Shown here in pieces: positions 8,445 through 16,536 of a stretch of DNA of 64,000 bases (within the stretch, counting starts at the first letter, position 1; every line of letters starts with the position of its first letter). The stretch is from positions 372,001 through 436,000 of the forward strand of contig NZ_JBHLXC010000006.1 in NCBI RefSeq assembly GCF_042432495.1, in the 5' to 3' direction. The position numbers were made by a program, and so were the translations under genes. This stretch comes from Pseudochelatococcus lubricantis (lineage in GTDB: Bacteria > Pseudomonadota > Alphaproteobacteria > Rhizobiales > Beijerinckiaceae). Under the pieces are notes generated by a model, which was not told the origin of the DNA, ran no database searches, and worked only from the letters and a program-made list of their open reading frames with translations.

Positions 8445-9554
8445 GTGACTCACGCGAAGTTATTTTCACCGATCGACATCGGCAAGCTGCCCCTGCGGAA
8501 CAGAATCGTCATCGCTCCTATGTGCCAATACTCGGCCGAGGACGGCAAGACGACAGACTGGCACCTGATTCACCTTGGCAGCCTCGCCAATTCCGGCGCC
8601 GGCCTGCTGACGATCGAGGCGACGGCCGTCGCGCCCGAAGGGCGCATCACCTACAGGGACATCGGCCTGTATTCGGATGAAACCGAGGCCGCGCTGGGCC
8701 GGACGCTGGACGGCATCCGCCGCTGGTCGGGCATGCCGATCGCCATCCAGCTCGCCCACGCCGGCCGCAAGGCCTCCACGGACGTGCCGTGGAACGGCGG
8801 CGCGCAGATTCCGCCCGACCATGCGAATGGCTGGCAGACGGTGGCCCCATCCACCGTGCCCTTCCGCGCCAGCGATGTCGCGCCGGCAGCGCTCGACAGG
8901 AACGGGCTTGAACGCATCCGCCTGGCCTTCGCGCAGGCGGCCGAACGTTCCGGCAGACTCGGGCTGGACGCAGTCCAGATCCACGCCGCGCACGGCTACC
9001 TGCTGCATGAGTTCCTGTCGCCGCTTTCGAACCGGCGCGATGACGAATACGGCGGATCGCTGGAAAACCGCTTGCGGTTCCCGCTGGAGGTGTTCGACGC
9101 TGTGCGCGCGGCCTTCCCGGCCGACCGTCCGGTCTCGGCGCGCGTCTCCGCAACCGACTGGGTGGAAGGCGGCTGGGATGTCGAGCAGACCATTGCTTTC
9201 GCGCAGGCGCTGGAAGCGCGCGGCTGCGATGCCATCCACGTTTCGAGCGGCGGGCTGGCCGAAAACCAGCGGATCGCCATCGGCCCCAGTTATCAGGTCC
9301 CCTTCGCGCGGGCGGTGAAGGCCGCTGTCGGAATTCCGGTCGTCGCGGTGGGGCTGATCACGGAATTCGAGCAGGCCGAAGCAATTGTCAGCACCGGCGA
9401 TGCCGACCTCATCGCCCTGGCGCGCACCATCCTCTACGATCCGCACTGGCCCTGGCACGCCGCCGCCCATTTCGGCGCGAGCGTGCGCGCGCCCAACCAG
9501 TACCTGCGCTCCCAGCCGCGGCAGTTCAGCAAGTTGTTCGATCAGGCGGATTGA
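8445..9554 (+). CDS. NADH:flavin oxidoreductase, old yellow enzyme family (YqjM/NamA-like)
   Basis: FMN-dependent ene-reductase of 369 residues that reduces activated C=C bonds using NAD(P)H. Class-specific signs are RNRIVIAPMCQYSA near residue 20 (the cysteine of the thermophilic-like subclass), QLAHAGRK, HAAHGYLL with the substrate-binding histidines, SPLSNRRDDEYGGS, and the phosphate-binding VGLIT with ALARTILYDP. The GTG start at 8445 has GAAGGAAAG upstream; an earlier in-frame start at 8256 would add about 60 residues with no family similarity. Physiological substrate unknown. Confidence 0.93.
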   Translation: MTHAKLFSPIDIGKLPLRNRIVIAPMCQYSAEDGKTTDWHLIHLGSLANSGAGLLTIEATAVAPEGRITYRDIGLYSDETEAALGRTLDGIRRWSGMPIAIQLAHAGRKASTDVPWNGGAQIPPDHANGWQTVAPSTVPFRASDVAPAALDRNGLERIRLAFAQAAERSGRLGLDAVQIHAAHGYLLHEFLSPLSNRRDDEYGGSLENRLRFPLEVFDAVRAAFPADRPVSARVSATDWVEGGWDVEQTIAFAQALEARGCDAIHVSSGGLAENQRIAIGPSYQVPFARAVKAAVGIPVVAVGLITEFEQAEAIVSTGDADLIALARTILYDPHWPWHAAAHFGASVRAPNQYLRSQPRQFSKLFDQAD

Positions 9555-9571
9555 GGAGCCGGCCTGCGCCC

Positions 9572-10030
9572 TCACCTGCCATAATCCATCCACGCCCAGC
9601 CGAGGCGTCGCGACCAGTCACCGATCCGCGACGCCTCGGCCGCATATGCGACTGCATTCGCTTCCGCGCGGTCGGCGATCCACGGCTCCGGCGGCGGGTT
9701 GCCGGTGTCGGTGGCAAGAGGTACGCGCGCGCTGCGGTGCATCTCGCGCCACAACGTCAGCGCAGGCCCCGGCCCGCGCGCCACGGCCGTCGTCAGGACT
9801 GCCGTCCGCTTCGGCCAGGGGCCGCGCCATAACGTGACCATCAGGTTATCCCGATGGTGTGAGCCGTTGACCAGATATTCTTCCGCACCGGGAGCCGGCA
9901 GCACGCCGCCCAGCAACACGCCATCCAGCATCTCGGCGATAGCCCCGATGTCGTCGTCCGAAATCCCGTCGCGCGGCATCCGCGTGACGTCGCCGGTAGT
10001 GAGCATGACGTGGTGGAGATAATCTGTCAT
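9572..10030 (-). CDS. Hypothetical protein, family not recognised
   Basis: Soluble 152-residue protein starting MTDYLHHVML, preceded by GGGGAC a few bases upstream. It lacks a signal peptide and membrane segments. It is rich in Trp, with motifs such as VTLWRGPWPKR and WSRRLGWAWMDYGR at the extreme C-terminus, and has an acidic central part (DGISDDDIGAIAEM). Codon use resembles its neighbours. It converges with the oxidoreductase gene, leaving a 17-bp gap. No function is proposed. Confidence 0.6.
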   Translation of the reverse strand: MTDYLHHVMLTTGDVTRMPRDGISDDDIGAIAEMLDGVLLGGVLPAPGAEEYLVNGSHHRDNLMVTLWRGPWPKRTAVLTTAVARGPGPALTLWREMHRSARVPLATDTGNPPPEPWIADRAEANAVAYAAEASRIGDWSRRLGWAWMDYGR

Positions 10031-10259
10031 CCGGTCCCCGCGACCCCGCATATCATGGCCACATCGCCACGGCTCTTGCCACGGTGGCCACCGCCTCCGC
10101 CGCAAAGGCAACAGAGGCCGATTCGCCACACGACAATTGCGACGTAATCAACCTGGCCTGAATCGTAATGGGAAAGTCTATCAGCAGCGCCTTGATCCCT
10201 TGCTTTCCGGGATGCGCCCTGCACCTGATCAGCCGATTTCATGAAAGAGATCAGACTGA

Positions 10260-10344
10260 TGGTGCCCAGGAGAGGACTCGAACCTCCACGACTTGCGTCA
10301 CTGGTACCTGAAACCAGCGCGTCTACCAATTCCGCCACCTGGGC
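10260..10344 (-). tRNA. tRNA-Leu (anticodon CAG)
   Basis: Class II tRNA on the - strand: acceptor GCCCAGG with CCTGGGC, discriminator A and encoded CCA (complement of 10260-10262), D arm with GGTAGACGC, anticodon arm CTGGT-TTCAGGT-ACCAG giving CAG, a long variable arm and GGTTCGAGTCC. It decodes CUG, the dominant leucine codon in this GC-rich genome. The 229 bp to its right-hand neighbour hold nothing else supported. Confidence 0.96.
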
Positions 10345-10503
10345 TCGCCTGCAAGCGAGGACGTCTGTTTACGAAGCCGTTCCCGAACTGTCAATGGGGG
10401 GTGAGGCACTTGTTATGTCGTTTGCGTGACGCCTGTGGACAAGTCCCCGTGCGGCGTATTTTCCGGCAGAGATATCGTCCTGCGCGCCTTCCATTGCGCG
10501 GAG

Positions 10504-10992
10504 TCAGGCAGAATCGGCGGTTGCCGCCGCGTTCGGCGACGATTGCGCCACGACGCGCTGGGCGTCTTTCCTGATTCTGTCCACCATCGACCGCAGGCCG
10601 TTGGAGCGCTGGGGCGTAAGGTGCGCGGCGAGGCCGAGCTGGTCGAAGACCGGAAAGGCATCGGTGCGCACGATCTCGGCCGCGCGCTTGCCGGAAAAGA
10701 TCGCGAGCGCCAGCGCCACCAGCCCGCGCACGATATGGGCGTCGCTGTCGCCGTGGAAGATGAGCACCGGCGCGCCGCCCCGCGAATCGGGCACGACGCT
10801 CGACTGCAGCCACACCTGGCTGGCGCAGCCGCGCACCTTGTTGTCCTCCGTGCGCGCGTCCTCGGGCAGCGGCTCCAGCGTGCGCCCCAGCTCGATCAGA
10901 TATCGATACCTGTCGTCCCAGTCGTCGAGGAACGCGAAGTTGTCGAGAATCTCTTCAAGGGGGGGCTGCATGGCAACGGGCTCGCTTGTCAT
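10504..10992 (-). CDS. sufE: Cysteine desulfuration protein SufE
   Basis: SufE accepts persulfide sulfur from SufS and passes it to the SufBCD scaffold for Fe-S cluster assembly. The 162-residue product contains LDNFAFLDDWDDRYRYLIELG, the active cysteine in VRGCASQVW, and the helix LGLAAHLTPQRSNGL. The C-terminal tail is Ala-rich. Start 10992 is the first ATG; MQPPLEEI at 10971 matches the usual SufE N-terminus and may be the real one. No suf operon genes are adjacent. Confidence 0.94.
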   Translation of the reverse strand: MTSEPVAMQPPLEEILDNFAFLDDWDDRYRYLIELGRTLEPLPEDARTEDNKVRGCASQVWLQSSVVPDSRGGAPVLIFHGDSDAHIVRGLVALALAIFSGKRAAEIVRTDAFPVFDQLGLAAHLTPQRSNGLRSMVDRIRKDAQRVVAQSSPNAAATADSA

Positions 10993-11084
10993 CTTTTCAG
11001 TAGCGCGTGGTGTTCACGCCTCAATATGGTGATTTTGCGGGCGATGCGCAAAACAGTCCGCGACCCGCGCCTCGCCCGGCGCCC

Positions 11085-12062
11085 TCATTCCCCTGCGCCG
11101 GGGGCGCCGCAAAGCCGTCCGCGCTGGGCGTCATACTCCTGCTTCAGCCGCGCCACGAGGCCGGCGACCGTCGGTATTTCGCGAATCGCGCCGATTCCCT
11201 GCCCCGCGCCCCAGATGTCGCGCCACGGCCGGGGGCCGTCCTTCGACAGCGCGAGGTCCAGCGCCTGCGGCGTCACCTGCGACAGCTTGTCGGGATCGAT
11301 GCCGGCCGCCGTCAGTGAAGGCTTCAGATAGTTGCCCGCAACGCCGGTGAATACATCCGTATAGATGATGTCGGCGGCGCCGCCCGCCACGATCATGTCC
11401 TTGTACGCCTGCGGCGCCTGCGCCTCCTGCGTGGCGATGAAGGCGGAACCGATGTAGGCGAAGTCCGCCCCCGCCGCGCGCGCCGCCAGCACGCCGCGCC
11501 CGGTGGCGATGGCGCCGGACAGCGCCAGCGGCCCGTCCCACCACGCGCGGATTTCCTCGATGAGCGCGAATGGCGACCACGCGCCCGCATGCCCGCCGGC
11601 GCCGGCGGAGACGGCGATCAGCCCGTCCGCGCCCTTCTCGATCGCCTTGCGGGCGAAGGTGGTGTGGATCACGTCATGCAGCACGATGCCGCCGTAGGCG
11701 TGGATCGCGGCGTTCACGTCCTCGCGCGCGCCGAGCGACGTGATGACCAGCGGCACCCTGTGCTTGACGACGAGCGCCAGATCGTCGTCAAGACGCGCAT
11801 TCGACCGGTGCACGATCAGGTTGACCGCGAAAGGCGCCGCAGGCTTTTCAGGATGCGCCGCGTCGTGGGCGCGCAACGCCTCCCCGATCCGCACAAGCCA
11901 TTCGTCGAGCACCTCAAGCGGCCGCGCGTTGAGCGAGGGAAAGCTGCCGACGACGCCCGCACGGCATTGGGCGATCACGAGATCGGGCCCCGAAACCAGA
12001 AACATCGGCGCTGCAATCGCCGGCAGCGTCAGCCGGCCTTCGACAAGAGACATCAAACCCAT
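11085..12062 (-). CDS. Nitronate monooxygenase family protein
   Basis: FMN-dependent TIM-barrel enzyme of 325 residues, related to 2-nitropropane dioxygenase; characterised members oxidise propionate-3-nitronate or nitroalkanes. Visible signs are IAAPMFLVSGPDLV, AGVVGSFPSLNAR, the FMN-binding SAGAGGHAGAWS and the phosphate loop ATGRGVLAARAAGADFAYIGSAF. The start at 12062 has GGAG upstream. It is divergent from the merR gene, with the palindromic operator at 12192-12207 between them, so the same regulator may control it. Substrate unknown. Confidence 0.9.
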   Translation of the reverse strand: MGLMSLVEGRLTLPAIAAPMFLVSGPDLVIAQCRAGVVGSFPSLNARPLEVLDEWLVRIGEALRAHDAAHPEKPAAPFAVNLIVHRSNARLDDDLALVVKHRVPLVITSLGAREDVNAAIHAYGGIVLHDVIHTTFARKAIEKGADGLIAVSAGAGGHAGAWSPFALIEEIRAWWDGPLALSGAIATGRGVLAARAAGADFAYIGSAFIATQEAQAPQAYKDMIVAGGAADIIYTDVFTGVAGNYLKPSLTAAGIDPDKLSQVTPQALDLALSKDGPRPWRDIWGAGQGIGAIREIPTVAGLVARLKQEYDAQRGRLCGAPGAGE

Positions 12063-12191
12063 TCCAGGCGCTCCATTCCCAAATGCATCGTAGATGCGAT
12101 CGCAACCATCGCCCGCAACTATTGCCTACACCGGCGGATTCCACCAGACGGCCCGGGCCGGGCGATCTTTCCTCACCAAGTGGTATTGCAA

Positions 12192-12207
12192 TTGACGTAT
12201 ACGTCAA
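12192..12207. promoter_or_regulatory. Perfect 16-bp palindrome TTGACGTATACGTCAA, candidate MerR operator
   Basis: This exact palindrome overlaps the likely -35 (TTGACG) of the merR promoter; a possible -10, TGTATA, follows 18 bases later at 12216-12221. Alphaproteobacterial MerR regulators of branched-chain and fatty acid breakdown (LiuR type) bind sites with ACGT cores of this kind. It also lies 130 bp upstream of the divergent nitronate monooxygenase, so autoregulation and divergent control are both plausible. Confidence 0.7.
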
Positions 12208-12339
12208 GTATGAGATGTATAGGGAAGCTTGGAGCATGAGCAACAAGGCCGCAAATGGCCGCCGCTCCGGCGCGGGCGGGCGATTCGTATCGCCAGCTGA
12301 CGGGAGGATGAAAAACATGCAGCAGGGATACAGGGCGGA

Positions 12340-12828
12340 ATGACTGACGCGGGCGCGATCGATGCGGTGCCGGAGCAGACCGTTTCCGCCGCGGTGGATG
12401 GCGGCTTCGGCGAAGACGCGGGCGCGCCGGACGACCGCCTCTATTCGGTCACTGAGCTTGGCCGCGAACTCGGCGTAAGCGCGCGCACGCTGCGTTTCTA
12501 TGAGGATAGCGGGCTGATCGCGCCGCGCCGCGCCGGCAACAACCGCATCTACAGCCACCGCGACCGGGTGCGCATGATCCTGATCCTGCGCGGCAAGCGG
12601 CTGGGGTTTTCGCTGCGCGAGATCAGGGAGTATCTTGATCTCTACGACGCAGACAGGACCCAGCAGGAGCAGTTGCGCATGCTGCTGAAGCGCATCGGCG
12701 TGCGCCGGCAGTCCCTGCAGGAGCAGCGCATCGCCCTCGACGAGGCGCTGGCCGAACTCGACGAGATCGAGCGGGAAGCCCGCGCGGCGATGGCATACGG
12801 CAGCAGAACCGCGCCTTCCGGCCGCTAG
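12340..12828 (+). CDS. MerR family transcriptional regulator (LiuR-like)
   Basis: The 162-residue regulator has an unusual acidic 30-residue lead, then the MerR winged helix: LYSVTELGRELGVSARTLRFYED, GLIAPRRAGNNRIYS and RVRMILILRGKRLGFSLREIREYL, followed by a coiled-coil dimerisation helix rich in Gln/Glu. No cysteine metal site is seen in the C-terminus, which argues against a metal sensor. Its position directly before the beta-oxidation operon and the palindrome in its promoter suggest control of acyl-CoA catabolism, as for LiuR-type proteins. The effector is unknown. Confidence 0.88.
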   Translation: MTDAGAIDAVPEQTVSAAVDGGFGEDAGAPDDRLYSVTELGRELGVSARTLRFYEDSGLIAPRRAGNNRIYSHRDRVRMILILRGKRLGFSLREIREYLDLYDADRTQQEQLRMLLKRIGVRRQSLQEQRIALDEALAELDEIEREARAAMAYGSRTAPSGR

Positions 12829-12879
12829 AGCGCGCTCCGATCAGATGGAGCCATCTGATCGATCAGAATTCGCTCAAAA
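12829..12879. repeat. Intergenic hairpin element after merR, possible dispersed repeat
   Basis: A perfect 10-bp inverted repeat (12839-12848 with 12851-12860) begins 10 bp after the merR stop and is followed by GATCAGAATTCGCTC. GAGCG at the left and CGCTC at the right frame the element. It resembles GATC-containing intergenic repeat elements common in Hyphomicrobiales genomes, from memory only. It may also end the merR transcript, but no T-run follows the stem. Confidence 0.5.
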
Positions 12880-12994
12880 TAAGGAACCTATAATCTGCCT
12901 ATTTCAACGTAAACAGGACAGACTATAGCGCCGTACTGGCCACCGCCGAGTGAATAAAAAAATCGATTGCCATTACTTGGGGAGGATTACGTCA

Positions 12995-14131
12995 ATGAAG
13001 AATGTCGTCATCGCCGGCTACGTCCGTTCCCCCTTCGGGCTTGCCCGCAAGGGAGATCTGGCGCGTGTGCGCCCGGACGACCTCGCCGCGCAGGTGGTGC
13101 GCGCGCTCGTGGAGCGCAGCCGCGTGAAAGCCGCCGACCTTGAGGACCTGATCATGGGCTGCGCCTTTCCGGAGGGCGAGCAGGGCTTCAACATCGGCCG
13201 CGCCGTGGGTCTCCTCGCCGGCCTGCCGCTGTCCGTCGCGGGCATGACGGTCAACCGCTATTGCGGATCGTCGATGCAGTCGATCCACATCGCAGCGGGC
13301 CAGATCCAGCTCGGCGCGGGCGAGGCATTCATCGCGGCGGGTGTGGAAAGCATGTCGCGCGTGCCGATGATGGGCTTCAACCCGCTGCCCAATCCGGCCT
13401 TCGCGAAAACCCGTCCGGGCGCGCTGCTCGGCATGGGCGACACGGCGGAAAACGTCGCCAGGCAGTGGGACATCGGCCGCCAGGAGCAGGAGGCCTTCGC
13501 CCTGCGCAGCCAGCGCCTGACAGCCGAGGCGCAGGCGGCCGGGCGCCTCGACGACGAGATCGTCGCCATCGATACCGGCAAGAGTCTGGTAACGCGCGAC
13601 GGCTGCCCGCGCCCGGACACCACCGCCGAGGCGCTCGCGGCTCTCAAGCCGGCCTTCGACGCGCACGGCACGGTCACCGCGGGCACGTCCTCGCCGCTCA
13701 CTGACGGCGCCTCCGCCGTTCTCGTGACGAGCGAGGATTATGCCGACAGGAACGGCCTGACGCCGCTCGCCCGGGTGGTCTCGGTGGCCGTGGCGGGCTG
13801 CGAGCCGGAGATCATGGGCATCGGCCCCGTCGCCGCGACCCGCAAGGCGCTGAACCGCGCCGGCCTTACCATCGACGACATCGACATCGTGGAACTGAAC
13901 GAGGCTTTCGCCAGCCAGGCGCTCGCCTGCGTGCGCGAACTCGGCATCCGCGAGGAAACGCTCAACATCGACGGCGGCGCCATCGCGCTCGGCCATCCGC
14001 TCGGCGCGACGGGCGCGCGCATTACCGGCAAGGCCGCGAGCCTGCTCGTGCGCGAGGGCAAGCGCTACGCGCTCGCCACCCAGTGCATCGGCGGCGGCCA
14101 GGGCATCGCAACGATTCTGGAGCGCGTGTGA
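12995..14131 (+). CDS. fadA: Acetyl-CoA C-acyltransferase (3-ketoacyl-CoA thiolase)
   Basis: Last step of the beta-oxidation cycle: thiolytic cleavage of 3-ketoacyl-CoA to acetyl-CoA and a shortened acyl-CoA. The 378-residue protein has the three thiolase active sites: nucleophilic cysteine in VNRYCGSSMQS, the GGAIALGHPLGATGAR histidine motif, and the cysteine of CIGGGQG near the end; NEAFASQ is also present. The start at 12995 follows GGGGAGGA; an upstream in-frame ATG at 12950 lacks a ribosome site. The stop overlaps the start of the next gene (TGATG). Confidence 0.95.
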   Translation: MKNVVIAGYVRSPFGLARKGDLARVRPDDLAAQVVRALVERSRVKAADLEDLIMGCAFPEGEQGFNIGRAVGLLAGLPLSVAGMTVNRYCGSSMQSIHIAAGQIQLGAGEAFIAAGVESMSRVPMMGFNPLPNPAFAKTRPGALLGMGDTAENVARQWDIGRQEQEAFALRSQRLTAEAQAAGRLDDEIVAIDTGKSLVTRDGCPRPDTTAEALAALKPAFDAHGTVTAGTSSPLTDGASAVLVTSEDYADRNGLTPLARVVSVAVAGCEPEIMGIGPVAATRKALNRAGLTIDDIDIVELNEAFASQALACVRELGIREETLNIDGGAIALGHPLGATGARITGKAASLLVREGKRYALATQCIGGGQGIATILERV

Positions 14132-16470
14132 TGACCAACGGCAAGATTGAAAAAGTCGCCGTCATCGGCGCAGGCGTCATGGGGGCGGGCATCGCGGCGC
14201 AGATCGCCAATGCGGGCGTACCGGTGCTGCTGCTCGACATCGTTCCTCCCGGCACGGCGGAAGGCAGCGACCGCAGCGCCATCGCGCGCACCGCCATCGA
14301 GCGGCTGAAGAAGACCGACCCCGCCCCGCTGATGTCGGAAAAGGCTGCGAGGCTCATCGAGCCAGGCAACATCGACGACGATCTCGCCCGGATCGGCGAA
14401 TGCGACTGGATCGTCGAAGCCGTCATTGAGCGTCTCGACATCAAGCAGGCGCTTTACGCGAAGATCGAGGCGGCACGCCGGCCGGACGCAGCCGTGTCCT
14501 CGAACACCTCCACCATTCCGCTGCACGACCTCGTCGCTGGATTGCCGGAAACGTTCCGGCTGAACTTCCTGATCACCCACTTCTTCAACCCGCCGCGCTA
14601 CATGCGGCTGCTGGAGGTGGTGGCGGGAGCGGATACCGATCCCGCGCAGGCGGCGCGCGTGTCGCGTTTCGCCGACGAAAGGCTGGGCAAGTCCATCGTC
14701 AGATGCAAGGATAGCCCGGGTTTCATCGCCAACCGGCTCGGCGTCTACTGGATACAGGCGGGCGTCGTGGAGGCCATCGACCTCGGCCTCGCCATCGAGG
14801 ACGCCGACGCCGCCATGGGCCGGCCGTTCGGCATCCCGAAGACCGGCGTCTTCGGCCTCGCCGACCTCGTGGGGCTGGACCTGATGCCGCACATCAACGC
14901 GAGTCTGGCGAAAAGCCTGCCGCCGGCGGATGCCTTCCACGCGCTGAACCGCGACCTGCCGCTGATCGGCCGCATGATCGAGGAGGGTTACACGGGCCGC
15001 AAGGGCAAGGGCGGCTTCTATCGCCTCAATACCGCGAACGGCGGGCGCGTCAAGGAGAGCATCGACCTCGCGACCGGCGCCTACCGCCCGTCGGCCAGGG
15101 CGGATACGGAAACGCTGAAGGAAGCCGGCCGCGACCTGCGCGCGCTGTTCAACGCACCCGGCCCCGTTGGCGAATACGCCTGGCGCGTGATGGGCCGCAC
15201 GCTGGCCTACGCCGCCGGTCTGGTGCCGGAGGCGGCGGACGACATCGTCGCCATCGATGACGCCATGCGCCTCGGCTACAACTGGAAGGAAGGGCCGTTC
15301 GCGCTCATCGACCGCGTGGGCGCGGCGTGGCTCGTCGAACGGCTGAAGGCGGAGGGCGCAACCGTGCCGCCGCTGCTGGAGCAGATCGGCGACCGGAAAT
15401 TCTACCGCGTCGAAAACGGCCGCCTGCAGTTCTTCGGCCTCGACGGCGACTATCACGACGTCGTCCGCCCGGAAGGCGTGATCCTGCTGGAGGACATCAG
15501 GCGTCGGTCGCAGCCGGTGCTGAAAAACGGCGCCGCGAGCCTGTGGGATATCGGCGACGGCGTGGCGTGCTTCGAGATCACCACGAGGGGCAATTCCCTC
15601 GACGATCAGGTGCTGGACGCGCTCGACCGCACCATCAAGCTGGTCGCGAGGGGCTACAAGGCGCTGGTGATCTACAACGAGGGCCGGCATTTCTCCGTCG
15701 GCGCCAACCTCGGCCTCGCGCTCTTCGCGGCCAACATCGCCGCGTGGGGCGAGATCGAGAAGCTCGTCGCCACCGGCCAGAAGGTCTACGGCGCGCTGAA
15801 GCACGCCCCCTTCCCCGTTGTCGGCGCGCCGTCGGGCATGGCGCTCGGCGGCGGCTGCGAGCTGCTGCTGCATTCGGACGCGGTGCAGGCGCACGCCGAG
15901 ACCTACGCCGGCCTCGTCGAATGCGGCGTCGGCCTCGTGCCGGCATGGGGCGGTTGCAAGGAGTTGCTGGTGCGCTGGTCTGCGCCCGGCAAGCTGCCGC
16001 ATGGCCCGATGCCCGCGCCCGCGAAGGTGTTCGAGATGGTCTCTACCGCCACCGTTTCCAAATCGGCGGCGGAGGCGCGCGACATGCTGATCCTGCGCGA
16101 GGGCGACCGCGTCACCATGAACCGCGACCGTCTGCTCGCGGACGCGAAGGCGCGCGCGCTCGAACTCGTGGAAGGCTACACGCCGCCGGAGCGCGTCGAG
16201 ATCGTCCTGCCCGGCCCGTCCGGCAAGCTCGCCATGATGATGGCCGCGCAGGGCTTCCACAAGCGCGGCATCGCCACGGACCACGACCTCGTCGTCGCGG
16301 ACGGGCTTGCGGACGTGCTCTCGGGCAGCGATGCCGACCCCACCGTGCCGGCCGCCGAAAAGGATGTGCTGCGGCTTGAGCGCGAGACGTTCATGCGCCT
16401 CGCCCGCACGCCCGGCACGCTGGCGCGCATCGAGCACATGCTGCTGACCGGCAAGCCGCTCCGCAACTGA
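14131..16470 (+). CDS. 3-hydroxyacyl-CoA dehydrogenase / enoyl-CoA hydratase fusion (FadN/FadB-like)
   Basis: Bifunctional 779-residue protein for the two middle steps of beta-oxidation. The domain order is dehydrogenase first: Rossmann motif VAVIGAGVMGAGIAAQ near residue 10, the SSNTSTIP and THFFNPPRYM stretches, a second dehydrogenase C-domain, then the crotonase domain from about residue 490 with FSVGANLGLAL, the oxyanion loop MALGGGCELLL, and the catalytic glutamate region YAGLVECGVGLVP. This order resembles Bacillus FadN rather than E. coli FadB, where the hydratase comes first. Translationally coupled to the thiolase, with which it should form a complex. Confidence 0.93.
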   Translation: MTNGKIEKVAVIGAGVMGAGIAAQIANAGVPVLLLDIVPPGTAEGSDRSAIARTAIERLKKTDPAPLMSEKAARLIEPGNIDDDLARIGECDWIVEAVIERLDIKQALYAKIEAARRPDAAVSSNTSTIPLHDLVAGLPETFRLNFLITHFFNPPRYMRLLEVVAGADTDPAQAARVSRFADERLGKSIVRCKDSPGFIANRLGVYWIQAGVVEAIDLGLAIEDADAAMGRPFGIPKTGVFGLADLVGLDLMPHINASLAKSLPPADAFHALNRDLPLIGRMIEEGYTGRKGKGGFYRLNTANGGRVKESIDLATGAYRPSARADTETLKEAGRDLRALFNAPGPVGEYAWRVMGRTLAYAAGLVPEAADDIVAIDDAMRLGYNWKEGPFALIDRVGAAWLVERLKAEGATVPPLLEQIGDRKFYRVENGRLQFFGLDGDYHDVVRPEGVILLEDIRRRSQPVLKNGAASLWDIGDGVACFEITTRGNSLDDQVLDALDRTIKLVARGYKALVIYNEGRHFSVGANLGLALFAANIAAWGEIEKLVATGQKVYGALKHAPFPVVGAPSGMALGGGCELLLHSDAVQAHAETYAGLVECGVGLVPAWGGCKELLVRWSAPGKLPHGPMPAPAKVFEMVSTATVSKSAAEARDMLILREGDRVTMNRDRLLADAKARALELVEGYTPPERVEIVLPGPSGKLAMMMAAQGFHKRGIATDHDLVVADGLADVLSGSDADPTVPAAEKDVLRLERETFMRLARTPGTLARIEHMLLTGKPLRN

Positions 16471-16536
16471 CGGCACAACGCAACACGAATGCCCGCCGCC
16501 AGCGAAAGCGGCGGGCGCTTCAACGGGGAGGAGACA

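Noticed and set aside
10027..10338. ORF on the - strand starting in the second tRNA-Leu
   Set aside because: The MAELVDALVSGT start is another common false translation of tRNA sequence.
8129..10344. tRNA-Leu genes as an integration site for a mobile island
   Set aside because: No integrase and no duplicated tRNA 3' end were seen; genes between and around them look like core genes.
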